Below are positions 1 through 9,460 of a stretch of 64,000 nucleotides of DNA, piece by piece (positions within the stretch are counted from its first letter, which is position 1; every line of letters starts with the position of its first letter). The DNA comes from Bacteroidota bacterium. Lineage in GTDB: Bacteria; Bacteroidota; Ignavibacteria; UBA10030. The translations under genes and the position numbers were made by a program. Under the pieces are notes generated by a model. That model did no database searches. It had not been told where the DNA came from and was given only the letters and a program-made list of their open reading frames with translations. Location of the stretch: NCBI GenBank assembly GCA_021813905.1, contig JAKAJH010000002.1, positions 62,001 to 126,000 of the forward strand. Direction: 5' to 3'.

Positions 1-381
1 ATGGTGGAGCGGGGACGGGGTACAATCGTCAACATCGGATCGATTGCCGGTCACGAGGTCTATCCGCGCGGCAATGTGTACTGCGCCACAAAGCATGCGG
101 TCGATGCGTTGACGAAGGGATTGCGGATGGATCTCATGGACACGCCCGTGCGGGTATGCACAGTGGATCCGGGACTGGTGCAGACCGAGTTCAGCGAGGT
201 GCGGTTTCGGGGCGATCGGTCACGCGCACAGGCGGTGTACCAGGGATACACGCCGCTTTCGCCCGACGATATTGCGGATGCGGTAATCTACGCTGCTACG
301 CGACCGGCGCATGTACAGATCGCCGAGGTTCTCATTCTGCCGACGGCGCAGGCTTCCACGACGCTGGTTCACCGCACCTGA
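1..381 (+). CDS. Short-chain dehydrogenase/reductase (SDR), 5' end outside window
   Basis: This is the C-terminal half of a classical SDR oxidoreductase. The visible part has the strand before the active site (VNIGSIAG), the catalytic YxxxK pair in YCATKHAV, and the PG-V-T segment after it (DPGLVQTEF). The N-terminal NAD(P)-binding GxxxGxG motif is missing, so the ATG at base 1 is an internal codon and the gene starts before the window. The nearest relatives by feel are YdfG-like NADP-dependent 3-hydroxy acid dehydrogenases, but the substrate cannot be inferred. The stop codon overlaps the convergent lipoprotein gene by 13 bases. Confidence 0.85.
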   Translation: MVERGRGTIVNIGSIAGHEVYPRGNVYCATKHAVDALTKGLRMDLMDTPVRVCTVDPGLVQTEFSEVRFRGDRSRAQAVYQGYTPLSPDDIADAVIYAATRPAHVQIAEVLILPTAQASTTLVHRT

Positions 382-1004
382 AGCATCGCGTCGCGGGATG
401 AGTCAGGATTCTGCTGCTGACGCTCCCGACGATGCTCCTTTGACTGCTGCATGAAGAGGCGGAATTTCGCGGTGAAGTCTGACGCCGCCGTGAAGTTTCG
501 TTTCTGCAGCGTCAGGCCGAAGTCCCGGGTGCTCGGCGGCCACGAGATCGTCGTGCTGTCGCGCGTCTGCACCACGTCCCCGTTTGTCCGAACGACCGTC
601 TCGTCCGCTCCGACCACGATCCGTACGCTGTCGCCGCTGATCGCCTCCTGAAACAGCTTCCGGAAGTCCGAAAAGAGAGACGTTTCCCGCCATACCAGCA
701 CGCCGCCCTCCACATCAAGACGTCGATCTTTCACGTACACGCCCTGACCGGTCTTGTCCAGCAGGTATTCATCCCCCTGCCAGTCCCGGACCAACTCCTC
801 GAAATCCGCCTGTTGGCGTGCGGGATCGGGCTGATCGGATTGAATATTCCGCTTCACCACTGTGACCGTGCCGCTTTTGCCGTCCGCGTTCAGATGGATG
901 CTGTACTCATCCCGCTCACTGATCAGGCATCCGGCGAGCAACAGCAGGAATGGGATCATCGCGACGGTGAACGAGCGTCGCCTGAAGCCAAGAAAAGAAT
1001 GCAT
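369..1004 (-). CDS. Predicted lipoprotein, function unknown
   Basis: The 211-residue protein has a basic N-terminus, a hydrophobic stretch and a lipobox (LLAGC), so it should be exported and lipidated. The rest is soluble and charged, with a Gln/Arg-rich end. I chose the ATG at 1004 rather than the longer ORF start at 1052 because GGAAAGG sits just upstream and this start puts the signal peptide at the N-terminus. No family was recognised. It is the last gene of a minus-strand run that follows the small membrane protein and the HAD phosphatase, and it converges with the SDR gene. Confidence 0.7.
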   Translation of the reverse strand: MHSFLGFRRRSFTVAMIPFLLLLAGCLISERDEYSIHLNADGKSGTVTVVKRNIQSDQPDPARQQADFEELVRDWQGDEYLLDKTGQGVYVKDRRLDVEGGVLVWRETSLFSDFRKLFQEAISGDSVRIVVGADETVVRTNGDVVQTRDSTTISWPPSTRDFGLTLQKRNFTAASDFTAKFRLFMQQSKEHRRERQQQNPDSSRDAMLQVR

Positions 1005-1054
1005 GGCAACCTTTCCGGGAGGCACGGCCCGCGCCTCCTTGTTTGTGACCACGC

Positions 1055-1450
1055 TTACTTCGCCGCCGGGTGCCGCATCTCCATGCCGCGCACAATCACG
1101 TAGGCGATCAGCGCGAACATGAAGAACAGGAGCAGCATCCAGGCGATGCTTTGGAGTGTTTCGATGACCGTCCGATAAACCTCAAGCACCCAGCGGTCAG
1201 TCGTCAGGTCGAGGATCACGCCACCCTGATTGCGCGGCGTGATATATTTCTCCAGGTCCCAGATGCGCACGCCGCCGGAGATCCCGACCACGTAGACGGC
1301 AAAGACCATATACTTGCCCCACGTGGCGAAGATCTCTTCCTGGATGAGACGGTGAAGGATGTTGTTGATCGGATTCCGGAACACCCGTGCTACAATGAAA
1401 CAGACCGTCAGGGCGATCAGGAAGTTCACAACGAGCAGTCCGATGAACAT
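1055..1450 (-). CDS. Small membrane protein, two or three TM segments
   Basis: This 131-residue protein has a hydrophobic N-terminus (MFIGLLVVNFLIALTVCFIV), a middle segment around KYMVFAVYVVGISGGV and a C-terminal segment (SIAWMLLLFFMFALIAYVIV), so an inner-membrane location is likely. The start at 1450 is preferred over 1495 because a GGAGG motif precedes it. The longer ORF would overlap the upstream HAD gene. No family or function was recognised. It lies between a HAD phosphatase and a lipoprotein on the same strand, probably in one transcript. Confidence 0.65.
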   Translation of the reverse strand: MFIGLLVVNFLIALTVCFIVARVFRNPINNILHRLIQEEIFATWGKYMVFAVYVVGISGGVRIWDLEKYITPRNQGGVILDLTTDRWVLEVYRTVIETLQSIAWMLLLFFMFALIAYVIVRGMEMRHPAAK

Positions 1451-1470
1451 GGTGAGCCTCCGTATCCCGA

Positions 1471-2133
1471 TTACAGCCGGTTGATCCGGTCCCACTGGGC
1501 CTCGCCGAACTCGACGAGGGAACGCAGCTTGAGGCCGGCAATGGAAAAGCGTGGATCGTCAATCTGTGCCGCACTGGGAACCGCGACGGTCTTCATCCGT
1601 GCGGCCGTTGCGGCCACGAGGCCGGCGAACGAATCCTCGAAGACCAGACAGCGGGTCGGTTCCACGTTCAGTTGCCGGGCAGTACTCAGAAAGACCGCGG
1701 GATGCGGCTTGCCGAGTTCTTCCTTCTCGCCCGAATGCACGACCTCAAAGACACCGGTCAAAGATAATTTCTCCAGCACTGTCCGGATCAGATGCATGTT
1801 CGAGGAGGAAGCCAGTGCAAGCCGGATGCTTCGCGCCCGGAGAAAATCGATCAGGGCCTCCACGCCGTTGCATGCCGTACCACGCTCGCGGACGCGTTGC
1901 TCCACACCGTGCAGGATCTTTGCTTCCACCTCCGCAAACGACATCCCTTTCCACGGATGACGCGCATGCCAGTACGGAATGACCTGTCCCACCCCTATTC
2001 CTGTGGCCTGCAGACACATCTCCCGCGTCAACGGCACTCCAAGCGCGCCGAACACCTCGATCTCCGCATCCTGCCAGAACGGTTCCGAGTCGATGATCAG
2101 ACCGTCCATGTCGAGAATTGCCGCTTCGATCAC
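1471..2133 (-). CDS. HAD-superfamily sugar-phosphate phosphatase (YniC/HxpB-like)
   Basis: The 220-residue length and motifs match the beta-phosphoglucomutase/YniC branch of HAD hydrolases. Motif I is DMDGLIIDSEP with nucleophile and acid/base aspartates, motif II is ASSS, motif III is the lysine in GKPHPAVF, and motif IV is VFEDSFAG. A helical cap lies between motifs I and II. In E. coli such enzymes dephosphorylate hexitol or deoxyhexose phosphates, so a housekeeping sugar-phosphate phosphatase is the best guess. It seems to head a short minus-strand transcript with the next two genes. Confidence 0.85.
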   Translation of the reverse strand: MIEAAILDMDGLIIDSEPFWQDAEIEVFGALGVPLTREMCLQATGIGVGQVIPYWHARHPWKGMSFAEVEAKILHGVEQRVRERGTACNGVEALIDFLRARSIRLALASSSNMHLIRTVLEKLSLTGVFEVVHSGEKEELGKPHPAVFLSTARQLNVEPTRCLVFEDSFAGLVAATAARMKTVAVPSAAQIDDPRFSIAGLKLRSLVEFGEAQWDRINRL

Positions 2134-2277
2134 CGGACGGACCTCCCCACCGCAACGGTGTGCCGGGAATGGGGAAGAAGGAGCCGGTCTCGCTCACGAA
2201 CGCACCACGGCATGGGATATCCTTTCAGATCGGAACGGGAACGTCGTTGGTTCGCCGGCCGCGTCATCGCAGCAGGA

Positions 2278-2595
2278 TCACGCTGGAAGCCGGGCGCCAG
2301 AGAGAAGGTACAGAGATTTGCACCGCGGGACAAGGCGATCCGCAACGCACAGAGAAGGCCCGACCAGCGGTGAGATGAGGGGTTCCTCGATGGGACCGAA
2401 CCACGGACAGCGGCAGCCCCGGGGGGGTCCCAACCACAGAATGAAGCTCTGCGGGGGAATGACCAGCCGGAACAGGCTCAACAGAGACGGATGTCGGTAC
2501 CACGCCCTCACATTCATGATCAGGGACCACGCGAACACTGCACCGCACGGCACCGATCCGACCATGAACACGCCTGACAGCGATAATCTGCTCAT
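2278..2595 (-). CDS. Hypothetical small membrane protein (weak call)
   Basis: A 105-residue reading frame starts at an ATG with a purine-rich GGAAGAAATGGA upstream and encodes two hydrophobic stretches (around VFMVGSVPCGAVFAWSLIM and LFRLVIPPQSFILWLG). It fills part of an otherwise empty 600-base gap between the HAD gene and the transsulfuration gene. The C-terminal third is Cys/Pro-rich and does not look typical, so this may be a decayed gene or a chance frame. The 140 bases between it and the HAD gene hold nothing I recognise. Confidence 0.3.
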   Translation of the reverse strand: MSRLSLSGVFMVGSVPCGAVFAWSLIMNVRAWYRHPSLLSLFRLVIPPQSFILWLGPPRGCRCPWFGPIEEPLISPLVGPSLCVADRLVPRCKSLYLLSGARLPA

Positions 2596-2663
2596 TCCAT
2601 TTCTTCCGGCTGATGTCTGAGCAACCGTCTCCTCCTGGCGGCGGTCCCCGTGTCTCCCTCGCA

Positions 2664-2694
2664 TTGAACAACCGCGGTCAAATCGCTACCTTAG
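2664..2694 (+). promoter_or_regulatory. Bacteroidota-type promoter for the transsulfuration gene
   Basis: A TTG is followed after exactly 20 bases by TACCTTAG, matching the TTG-N20-TAnnTT pattern seen at ten other sites in this window. The predicted start point is about 55 bases before the ATG at 2753. Confidence 0.5.
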
Positions 2695-2752
2695 AATCGT
2701 CTGTGCATTCCGCACAGCCGATCATTCCGGGACTCTGACAGGAACCTCGACC

Positions 2753-3976
2753 ATGAAACGCCCTCGTGCCAAATCACCGCTTTCCGTCGCCACGCGCGCC
2801 ATCCACGGGAACAGCCTTCAGCCGTTTCAAGGTCCCGTCGCGACACCGATCTACCAGACTTCCACGTACCGGTTTCGCACGTCCGATGACGCCATCCGCT
2901 ACGCCAAGGGCGATCCGTCGGTCTACGTGTATACCCGCTACCACAATCCCACCGTCCATGACGTGGAAGAGAAGCTTGCGCTCATGAACGGGACTGAATC
3001 GGCAGTGCTGTTCTCCTCCGGCATGGCGGCTATTACCACCGCCATCCTCGCCGTGACCGGCGCGGGTCAGAACATCATCAGCACGCGCGCGCTTTACGGT
3101 GGCTCGTACCGGTGGATGCGCGACGACCTGCCCGGCCGCCGGATCGGCGTCCACTTCATCGACGCGAACGAGATCGACCGCATCCCGCAGATCGCGACTC
3201 GCGAGACCACACTCGTCTATTTCGAAACGCCGACTAATCCCACCCTGGAGATCGTCGACATCGCCGCTGTCGTCCGCGCGACGCGCAAGGCCGAACGGCG
3301 CACCGGACGCCGCATCCTGATCATGATCGACAACACCTTCGCCACGATCCTCAACCAGGACCCGATCCGGATGGGTGTGGACATCGTCGTGGAAAGCGCC
3401 ACCAAGTATCTCGGCGGTCACAGTGATATCGTGGCCGGTGCGGTCTCCGGTCCCGCCGATTTCCTCAAGCAGGTGCGTACACTCGCGAAGTATCACGGTG
3501 GCTGCGCGGACCCGTTCGCCGCATTCCTGCTCTCACGCAGCCTCAAAACCTTCGAGCTGCGCGTGCATCGCCAGAATGACAATGCGCTCGCGCTGGCCCG
3601 CGCCCTTGAGCGCCATCCCCGCGTCCGTCGCGTCCTGTACCCCGGACTTCCGTCGTTCCCCGGCCATGCGGTGGCGCGGAAGCAAATGACCGGATTCGGC
3701 GGCATGGTCACTGTCGAGGTCAAGCCGTCCCGGCGCATGAGCCCGGTTAAAGCCGCCGTTACCGTCACCGACGGTCTGCGCGTGGCCGTCAATGCCATGT
3801 CGCTCGGCGGGGTCGAGACGCTGGTGAGCATTCCGGTGTATTCCTCGCACGTGTTCATGTCGGCCGCCGAGCTGCAGTCGCACGGCGTGGCACCGGGAAT
3901 GATCCGTATCTCGGTGGGTGTCGAGGGGATCGACGACCTCATCGCCGATTTTTCGCAGGCGCTCCATCGCATCTGA
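2753..3976 (+). CDS. Trans-sulfuration PLP enzyme (cystathionine gamma-synthase/lyase or methionine gamma-lyase family)
   Basis: The 407-residue protein is a full-length Cys/Met-metabolism PLP enzyme. Visible landmarks are the N-terminal YTRYHNPTV substrate/PLP segment, the SSGMAA phosphate-binding loop, FETPTNPTLE, the DNTFA aspartate strand, and the PLP lysine in SATKYLGGHSD. The family includes MetB, MetC, MetY and MegL, which interconvert homocysteine, cystathionine and cysteine or cleave methionine. Sequence alone does not separate them here. The start is supported by CAGGAACC upstream and its own promoter. The Nudix gene follows 8 bases downstream, so the two are probably cotranscribed. 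Confidence 0.88.
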   Translation: MKRPRAKSPLSVATRAIHGNSLQPFQGPVATPIYQTSTYRFRTSDDAIRYAKGDPSVYVYTRYHNPTVHDVEEKLALMNGTESAVLFSSGMAAITTAILAVTGAGQNIISTRALYGGSYRWMRDDLPGRRIGVHFIDANEIDRIPQIATRETTLVYFETPTNPTLEIVDIAAVVRATRKAERRTGRRILIMIDNTFATILNQDPIRMGVDIVVESATKYLGGHSDIVAGAVSGPADFLKQVRTLAKYHGGCADPFAAFLLSRSLKTFELRVHRQNDNALALARALERHPRVRRVLYPGLPSFPGHAVARKQMTGFGGMVTVEVKPSRRMSPVKAAVTVTDGLRVAVNAMSLGGVETLVSIPVYSSHVFMSAAELQSHGVAPGMIRISVGVEGIDDLIADFSQALHRI

Positions 3977-3984
3977 CGAGCTTC

Positions 3985-4563
3985 ATGCGCTCCTCACTCG
4001 AATCGGTCGCCGCTTTTCTCCGCACCCGCCGCCGGAAGAAGATCGATGATCCCCGGCTGGTTCGCGCGGCCGTGCTCGTACCGTTCTTCGAGCGGGACGG
4101 ACGGTTGCACCTGCTCCTGACACGGCGCACCGATACGGTAGAGCATCACAAGGGACAGATCTCGTTCCCGGGCGGCACTCGGGATACCGGCGACGTTTCC
4201 GCGACTGCGACGGCGCTTCGCGAGGCCGAGGAGGAGATCGGCCTTCCGCACGATTCCGTCGAAGTCCTCGGGTCGATCGATGATCTCGCCACACCGACGG
4301 GATTCATCATCACCCCCGTCGTGGGAATGATCGCACACCTGCCCGACCTTCGGCCGCATCCGCAGGAAGTTTCCGAGATCCTGTTCGTCCCCCTGAGCGT
4401 CTTCACTGATGCCGCCAACGAAGCGTCGTTTGACGTTGAGCGCGACGGGATCCGCCGCCGCGTCTACCGGTACCGGTTTGAGGGGCACGAAATCTGGGGA
4501 GCGACAGCGGCCATTATTCGTGAATTCTTGCTGGAGCTGCGTGCGGCGGGAATCGTGCTGTAG
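3985..4563 (+). CDS. Nudix hydrolase, CoA pyrophosphatase type (NudL-like)
   Basis: The 192-residue protein carries the CoA-diphosphatase signature just before the Nudix box (LLTRRTDTVEHHKGQISFPGG) and the Nudix helix with RE and EExG (ALREAEEEIGL). Enzymes of this type split coenzyme A or acyl-CoA into 3'-phospho-AMP and phosphopantetheine. The N-terminal region (FLRTRRRKKIDDPRLVRAAVLVPFF) fits the family. It sits 8 bases behind the transsulfuration gene and ends 110 bases before rpsT. The exact nucleotide substrate is inferred from the signature. Confidence 0.85.
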   Translation: MRSSLESVAAFLRTRRRKKIDDPRLVRAAVLVPFFERDGRLHLLLTRRTDTVEHHKGQISFPGGTRDTGDVSATATALREAEEEIGLPHDSVEVLGSIDDLATPTGFIITPVVGMIAHLPDLRPHPQEVSEILFVPLSVFTDAANEASFDVERDGIRRRVYRYRFEGHEIWGATAAIIREFLLELRAAGIVL

Positions 4564-4585
4564 AAAGTAGAAAAGGGAAAATCGC

Positions 4586-4615
4586 TTTGAATTCTGCGGT
4601 TTTTTGGTTATGTTG
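4586..4615 (+). promoter_or_regulatory. Promoter of rpsT
   Basis: TTTG is followed after 19 bases by TATGTTG, an excellent match to the Bacteroidota TTTG-N19-TAnnTTTG promoter. It lies about 60 bases upstream of the rpsT start codon. Confidence 0.65.
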
Positions 4616-4672
4616 GAATATTCAAGCGAGAGATCGCAATCCGCCGGAAACGGCGCGTAAGGAGAGAAAGGA

Positions 4673-4927
4673 ATGCCACAACACAAGTCTGCAGTGAAGC
4701 GGGTTCGCCAGAGCGCACATCGCGCAATCCGGAACAAGGCACAGATATCCCGCCTCAAGACGCTCGTCAGGAAGGTTCGGACCTCGAAAGCCAAAGCGGA
4801 TGGTCAGAAGGCGCTCACCGTCGCGGTCAAGTATCTCGACCAGTCCGCCGCCAAGGGAATCATCCACAAGAACAAGGCGGCCAATCTGAAGTCGAGCCTC
4901 ACAAAGCTCGTCAATAAGCTGGCCTGA
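4673..4927 (+). CDS. rpsT: 30S ribosomal protein S20
   Basis: The 84-residue, lysine/arginine-rich protein begins MPQHKSAVKRVRQS and ends with the typical AANLKSSLTKLVNKLA, as expected for S20, which binds 16S rRNA in the small subunit. GGAGAGAAAGG just upstream is a good ribosome binding site. It is a single-gene unit with its own promoter and a terminator hairpin 25 bases downstream. Confidence 0.97.
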   Translation: MPQHKSAVKRVRQSAHRAIRNKAQISRLKTLVRKVRTSKAKADGQKALTVAVKYLDQSAAKGIIHKNKAANLKSSLTKLVNKLA

Positions 4928-4952
4928 TCCGGATTCTCGAACTTCTCTGCAG

Positions 4953-4977
4953 AGCCTCGCCGTCCGGCGGGGCTTTT
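4953..4977 (+). terminator. Rho-independent terminator after rpsT
   Basis: A ten-base stem (AGCCTCGCCG / CGGCGGGGCT, one G-U pair) with a two-base loop is followed by TTTT. Confidence 0.75.
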
Positions 4978-5005
4978 GCGTGTACGCGCGTCCCGACAAA
5001 ACACG

Positions 5006-5032
5006 AACGCCCGGCCGGAATGGTCGGGCGTT
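5006..5032. terminator. Hairpin between converging rpsT and TPR gene
   Basis: The inverted repeat AACGCCCGGCC / GGTCGGGCGTT with a five-base loop lies 20 bases from the stop of the minus-strand TPR gene and behind the rpsT terminator. It may serve either strand. No long T tract follows on the minus side. Confidence 0.5.
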
Positions 5033-5052
5033 GTCATTTCGTTTGCCGCCGG

Positions 5053-6261
5053 TTACGATCCCGGCGACTGCTGTTGCTTCTCCTCTTCCAGTTCGGCGAT
5101 TCGCTTCTCGAACCGCTCCCGGTCCGCCGGCTTGTTGATCGCCAGCGTCCGGTACGCCTTGATGGCGTCATCAAACCAACCCTGCTTCGCGTAGATCTCG
5201 GCAAGCGTCGGTGTAACGAATCCCATGCTCGTCGCCGTATCCTGGTCGGACGCCGCTGATGCGGATTTCTCCGCCAGATTGATCACGGGTGTGATCTTCT
5301 TCGCGCTCTGCAGCTTCTCAGCGATCTCTTCGATGGCATTGGCGACCGGCGGTGCCGCAGGCGTCTCGGATTGTCCGCCGAAGTACTCCTCAATCGGTAT
5401 CGTGTTCTCTCCCTCGAGCTGAGGACGCATGCGCACGGCGAACTGCTCAAAGGTCTCCTCACCGGACGGCGGCGCCATGGTGCCTTCGCCCGGTCCGACA
5501 AAGAATTCCATGCCGGCTGCTGATTCAACAGGCGGTGGCGGCTCGGTGGACGTCGGCGATTCCGGAGAGGGAACGCCGGCGAAGACCGGAGTTTCGGGTG
5601 CGGGGATGTCGAAGCCCTGATCGGATGACGTTTCCGTCTCCGGGACGGCTGTCATATCCGGAACGGTCGTCATCGTCGCCGGTGGAACTTCCGGAGCGGG
5701 AAAGCCAGCCAGGCCGAATGGATCCGACGTGGTCTCGGCCGGGGCTCCAAATCCCTGGAACACCTGCGGTTCGGGCGGAGCCGGCGGCGGCACTTCGTCG
5801 ACCTCCGGCGCTGCGGATGGTGTGAATCCCATGATGCCGCCGAACGGGTCTGCGGTCTCCGGCTTTTTCGGTGCGGGCTTTTCGGCGACCGGTTCCGGCA
5901 CGGCCTCAATCACCGGGGCCTCTTGCGACGGCGTTTCGACAACCAGCGACTCTTCCGGCGCGGACGGAATGCTCTCCAGCAGCTTCTGCACCCATTCGTT
6001 CCCGGGGAGCAACTCAAGCACCAGCTCCAGTTCACGCCGCGCTTCCGCACGCATCTGCAGCGCCAGAAGCACTTTACCTTTCACCAGGTGGCCCGTGGTG
6101 TAGAACGGATGCTGCGCGATGCCTGTGTCGCACAGCTTCAGGGCATCCTGTGCGCGTCCCGCGTCCAGATACTCGTTGGCGAGGCGGGCAAAGAGCGGGG
6201 ACGTCCCCGCGGGGCCAACCCGTTTTTCAAGTGTCGAGATTGTTTCCTGCGGTGCGCTCAT
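5053..6261 (-). CDS. TPR protein with long Pro/Glu-rich linker
   Basis: The 402-residue protein has a tetratricopeptide pair at the N-terminus (about residues 20-95: LFARLANEYLDAGRAQDALKL, then GHLVKGKVLLALQMRAEA), a 200-residue low-complexity stretch rich in Pro, Glu, Ala and Thr, and a last TPR (LAEIYAKQGWFDDAIKAYRTL) ending in a charged coiled coil with EEEKQQQ. There is no signal peptide, so it is probably cytoplasmic or at the inner face of the membrane, acting as a scaffold. It is the last gene of the miaB operon and overlaps the glycosyltransferase gene by four bases. No specific function is known to me. Confidence 0.8.
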   Translation of the reverse strand: MSAPQETISTLEKRVGPAGTSPLFARLANEYLDAGRAQDALKLCDTGIAQHPFYTTGHLVKGKVLLALQMRAEARRELELVLELLPGNEWVQKLLESIPSAPEESLVVETPSQEAPVIEAVPEPVAEKPAPKKPETADPFGGIMGFTPSAAPEVDEVPPPAPPEPQVFQGFGAPAETTSDPFGLAGFPAPEVPPATMTTVPDMTAVPETETSSDQGFDIPAPETPVFAGVPSPESPTSTEPPPPVESAAGMEFFVGPGEGTMAPPSGEETFEQFAVRMRPQLEGENTIPIEEYFGGQSETPAAPPVANAIEEIAEKLQSAKKITPVINLAEKSASAASDQDTATSMGFVTPTLAEIYAKQGWFDDAIKAYRTLAINKPADRERFEKRIAELEEEKQQQSPGS

Positions 6262-7790
6262 GCGCGCGGCATCTGCTGCCGGAGTTTACGGGTTTCCAGC
6301 GAGTGGCGGATGGAAAGCCACGATACGAACGAGAAGCCCAGGAAATAGAGCAATTGGAACGGCACGGCTGCGAATTCCAGATAGTATAATGACGAAATCA
6401 CGCCAAACAAGCAATACAGGGCCAGCGCGATCTCGATGATCAGCACCCAGTCGATCTTGCGGCGAGCGACATACTTCTTCTCCATCCAGGAATCCTGCTT
6501 CTCCGTGATGGCGTACTTCGGCGTTCGGATGAACTCGCTCTTGCGGCGGAACAATCCTTCGAACACCGCGCGCGAGTTGTTCACCGCAAAGCCCATGCTC
6601 CCCGCCATGAACAGCGGAAACAGCAGGATCCGCCGCCGCCAGTCGGCATACACGGACTTCTGCGAGAAGAGATAGAACAGGAACGACCCGATGAACGCCA
6701 GCACGAAGACGGACATCATGGCGAAGTACGCTTCGTGTCCTCCCTTCTGCTTGATGAAGATGAGCGGCACGTTCAGCACACCCGCCAGAATGATGAAGGG
6801 GAAGACGATGTTGTTCGTCAGATGGAATGTCGAGTGGATCTTCACGCGCAGCGGGATCTTCGCTTTCCACACTTCGGGCAGCATCTTCCGCGCGGTTTCG
6901 ATCGCGCCCTTCGTCCACCGGAACTGTTGCGTCTTCAGTGCGTTCACCTCCGCCGGCAGTTCCGCCGGAGACGTCACGTCGGCCAGGTAGCGGAACTTCC
7001 ATCCCCGGAGCTGCGCGCGATAGCTCAGATCCAGGTCTTCGGTCAGCGTGTCCGACTGCCAGTTCCCCGCATCCAGAATGGCTTCCTTGCGCCACACGCC
7101 GCCGGTACCGTTGAAGTTGATGAAGTAGCCCGCCTTGTTCCGCACGTCCTGCTCGATCACGAAATGGCCGTCCAGCGCGAATGCCTGCGTCCGCGTCAGC
7201 AGCGAGTAGTCGCCGTTGAGGTGCTCCCACCGCGTCTGCACCACGCCGATGCGCGGGTCGATGGAAAAATGGGGGATGGTCTTCTGGAGAAAATCGGGAT
7301 TCGGCACGAAGTCCGCGTCGAAGATGGCGATGAATTCGCCCTTGGCGGAGGCGAGGCCGTACTTCAGCGCGCCCGCCTTGAAGCCGCTCCGGTCGCCACG
7401 GCGCACGTGTGTGATGTCGTAGCCCATCACGCGATAGCGGGCCACCGCTTTCGCCGCCACCTCGACCGATTCGTCGGTCGAGTCATCCAGAACCTGGATC
7501 TCGAGCCGGTCCTTCGGATACTCCATCGCGCAGACCGCATCGATGATCCGGTTGACCACGTACAGCTCGTTGAACATCGGGAGCTGAACGGTCACGATCG
7601 GCGTGCTCGTCAGCGGCGGATGCGACGGTTCGTTCTTTCGGTGCTTGAGATAGTGATAGACCATCACAAATCCGTGCGCGCCGAACGCGAACAGGATCAG
7701 GAGCGAGATGAAATAGAGATAAAGGACGAAGTCCGTGAACACCGGGTTCTCGACGAACTCCTGGCGAAACATCGTCATAGCGAGTATCAT
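6258..7790 (-). CDS. Membrane glycosyltransferase family 2, cellulose-synthase-like
   Basis: The 510-residue protein has an N-terminal membrane segment (about 20-45), a GT2 catalytic domain with DDST (about 102), DAD (158-160), TEDLD (250-254) and QQFRW (288-292), then three to four more membrane segments from about 310. That D, DxD, TED, QxxRW set is the signature of processive beta-glycosyltransferases such as cellulose synthase and glucomannan synthase, or of related glycolipid synthases. There is no PilZ domain. AGGATGG precedes the ATG at 7790, though an ATG at 7772 is also possible. It lies between LptE and a TPR protein, so an envelope polysaccharide or glycolipid is the likely product. 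Confidence 0.88.
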   Translation of the reverse strand: MILAMTMFRQEFVENPVFTDFVLYLYFISLLILFAFGAHGFVMVYHYLKHRKNEPSHPPLTSTPIVTVQLPMFNELYVVNRIIDAVCAMEYPKDRLEIQVLDDSTDESVEVAAKAVARYRVMGYDITHVRRGDRSGFKAGALKYGLASAKGEFIAIFDADFVPNPDFLQKTIPHFSIDPRIGVVQTRWEHLNGDYSLLTRTQAFALDGHFVIEQDVRNKAGYFINFNGTGGVWRKEAILDAGNWQSDTLTEDLDLSYRAQLRGWKFRYLADVTSPAELPAEVNALKTQQFRWTKGAIETARKMLPEVWKAKIPLRVKIHSTFHLTNNIVFPFIILAGVLNVPLIFIKQKGGHEAYFAMMSVFVLAFIGSFLFYLFSQKSVYADWRRRILLFPLFMAGSMGFAVNNSRAVFEGLFRRKSEFIRTPKYAITEKQDSWMEKKYVARRKIDWVLIIEIALALYCLFGVISSLYYLEFAAVPFQLLYFLGFSFVSWLSIRHSLETRKLRQQMPRA

Positions 7791-7794
7791 ACGG

Positions 7795-8313
7795 TTACCA
7801 TCCTGCGACTGTATCGTTAAGAATATCTTCGGTCAGCTTGCGCACCGCCTCCTGCACACCATCATTTCGCTGGGTCAGACCGCCGCCCGAGGGGTAATCG
7901 CCCCATTCACTGAATGTCTTATCCCACACTTTCTTGCGGAGCTTCAAATCCTGGAACACCATGTGAACCATCACCGTGATCCGGCGCTGCGACACCTGTT
8001 CGTTCCCCTGCACCACCGCCGGCACATCCCGCACGTCGGTGATCGCGCCCTCCAGTACCGCGTCGGCCGTCGTGCGGTCGGTCACCTGGAGCGTATTGTC
8101 GTTGACGAATTTCTGCACCAGCTCGCGCGTGAATGCGTCCCGCAGCGTCGGATCGCCCCAGCCGCTCTGATCGTCCACCACGGGGATGGCGATCGTCTTC
8201 ATGTGCGGCGGCACCGAGGCGCCCGTGAACGAGTAGGGACAGCCCGAGCATCCGGAGAGCAGCAGTACCGCCGGCAGCAAGAGAAGGCGCCGCCACCATT
8301 CCGTCCCGCGCAT
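7795..8313 (-). CDS. lptE: LPS-assembly lipoprotein LptE
   Basis: The 172-residue protein has a signal peptide with lipobox (LLLSGC) followed by CPYSFTGASVPPHMKTIAIP, the characteristic opening of the Bacteroidota LptE family. LptE plugs LptD in the outer membrane and helps place lipopolysaccharide in the outer leaflet. The rest (strand-helix pattern, VLEGAITDVRD, then VWDKTFSEWGDYP) fits. It lies 12 bases behind the sigma-54 regulator, as in many Bacteroidota where miaB, a sigma-54 activator and lptE are neighbours. Confidence 0.85.
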   Translation of the reverse strand: MRGTEWWRRLLLLPAVLLLSGCSGCPYSFTGASVPPHMKTIAIPVVDDQSGWGDPTLRDAFTRELVQKFVNDNTLQVTDRTTADAVLEGAITDVRDVPAVVQGNEQVSQRRITVMVHMVFQDLKLRKKVWDKTFSEWGDYPSGGGLTQRNDGVQEAVRKLTEDILNDTVAGW

Positions 8314-8325
8314 CAGCGAGTGCTC

Positions 8326-9441
<1,116 letters not shown>

Positions 9442-9460
9442 CCCGATCGATGCCTTTGTG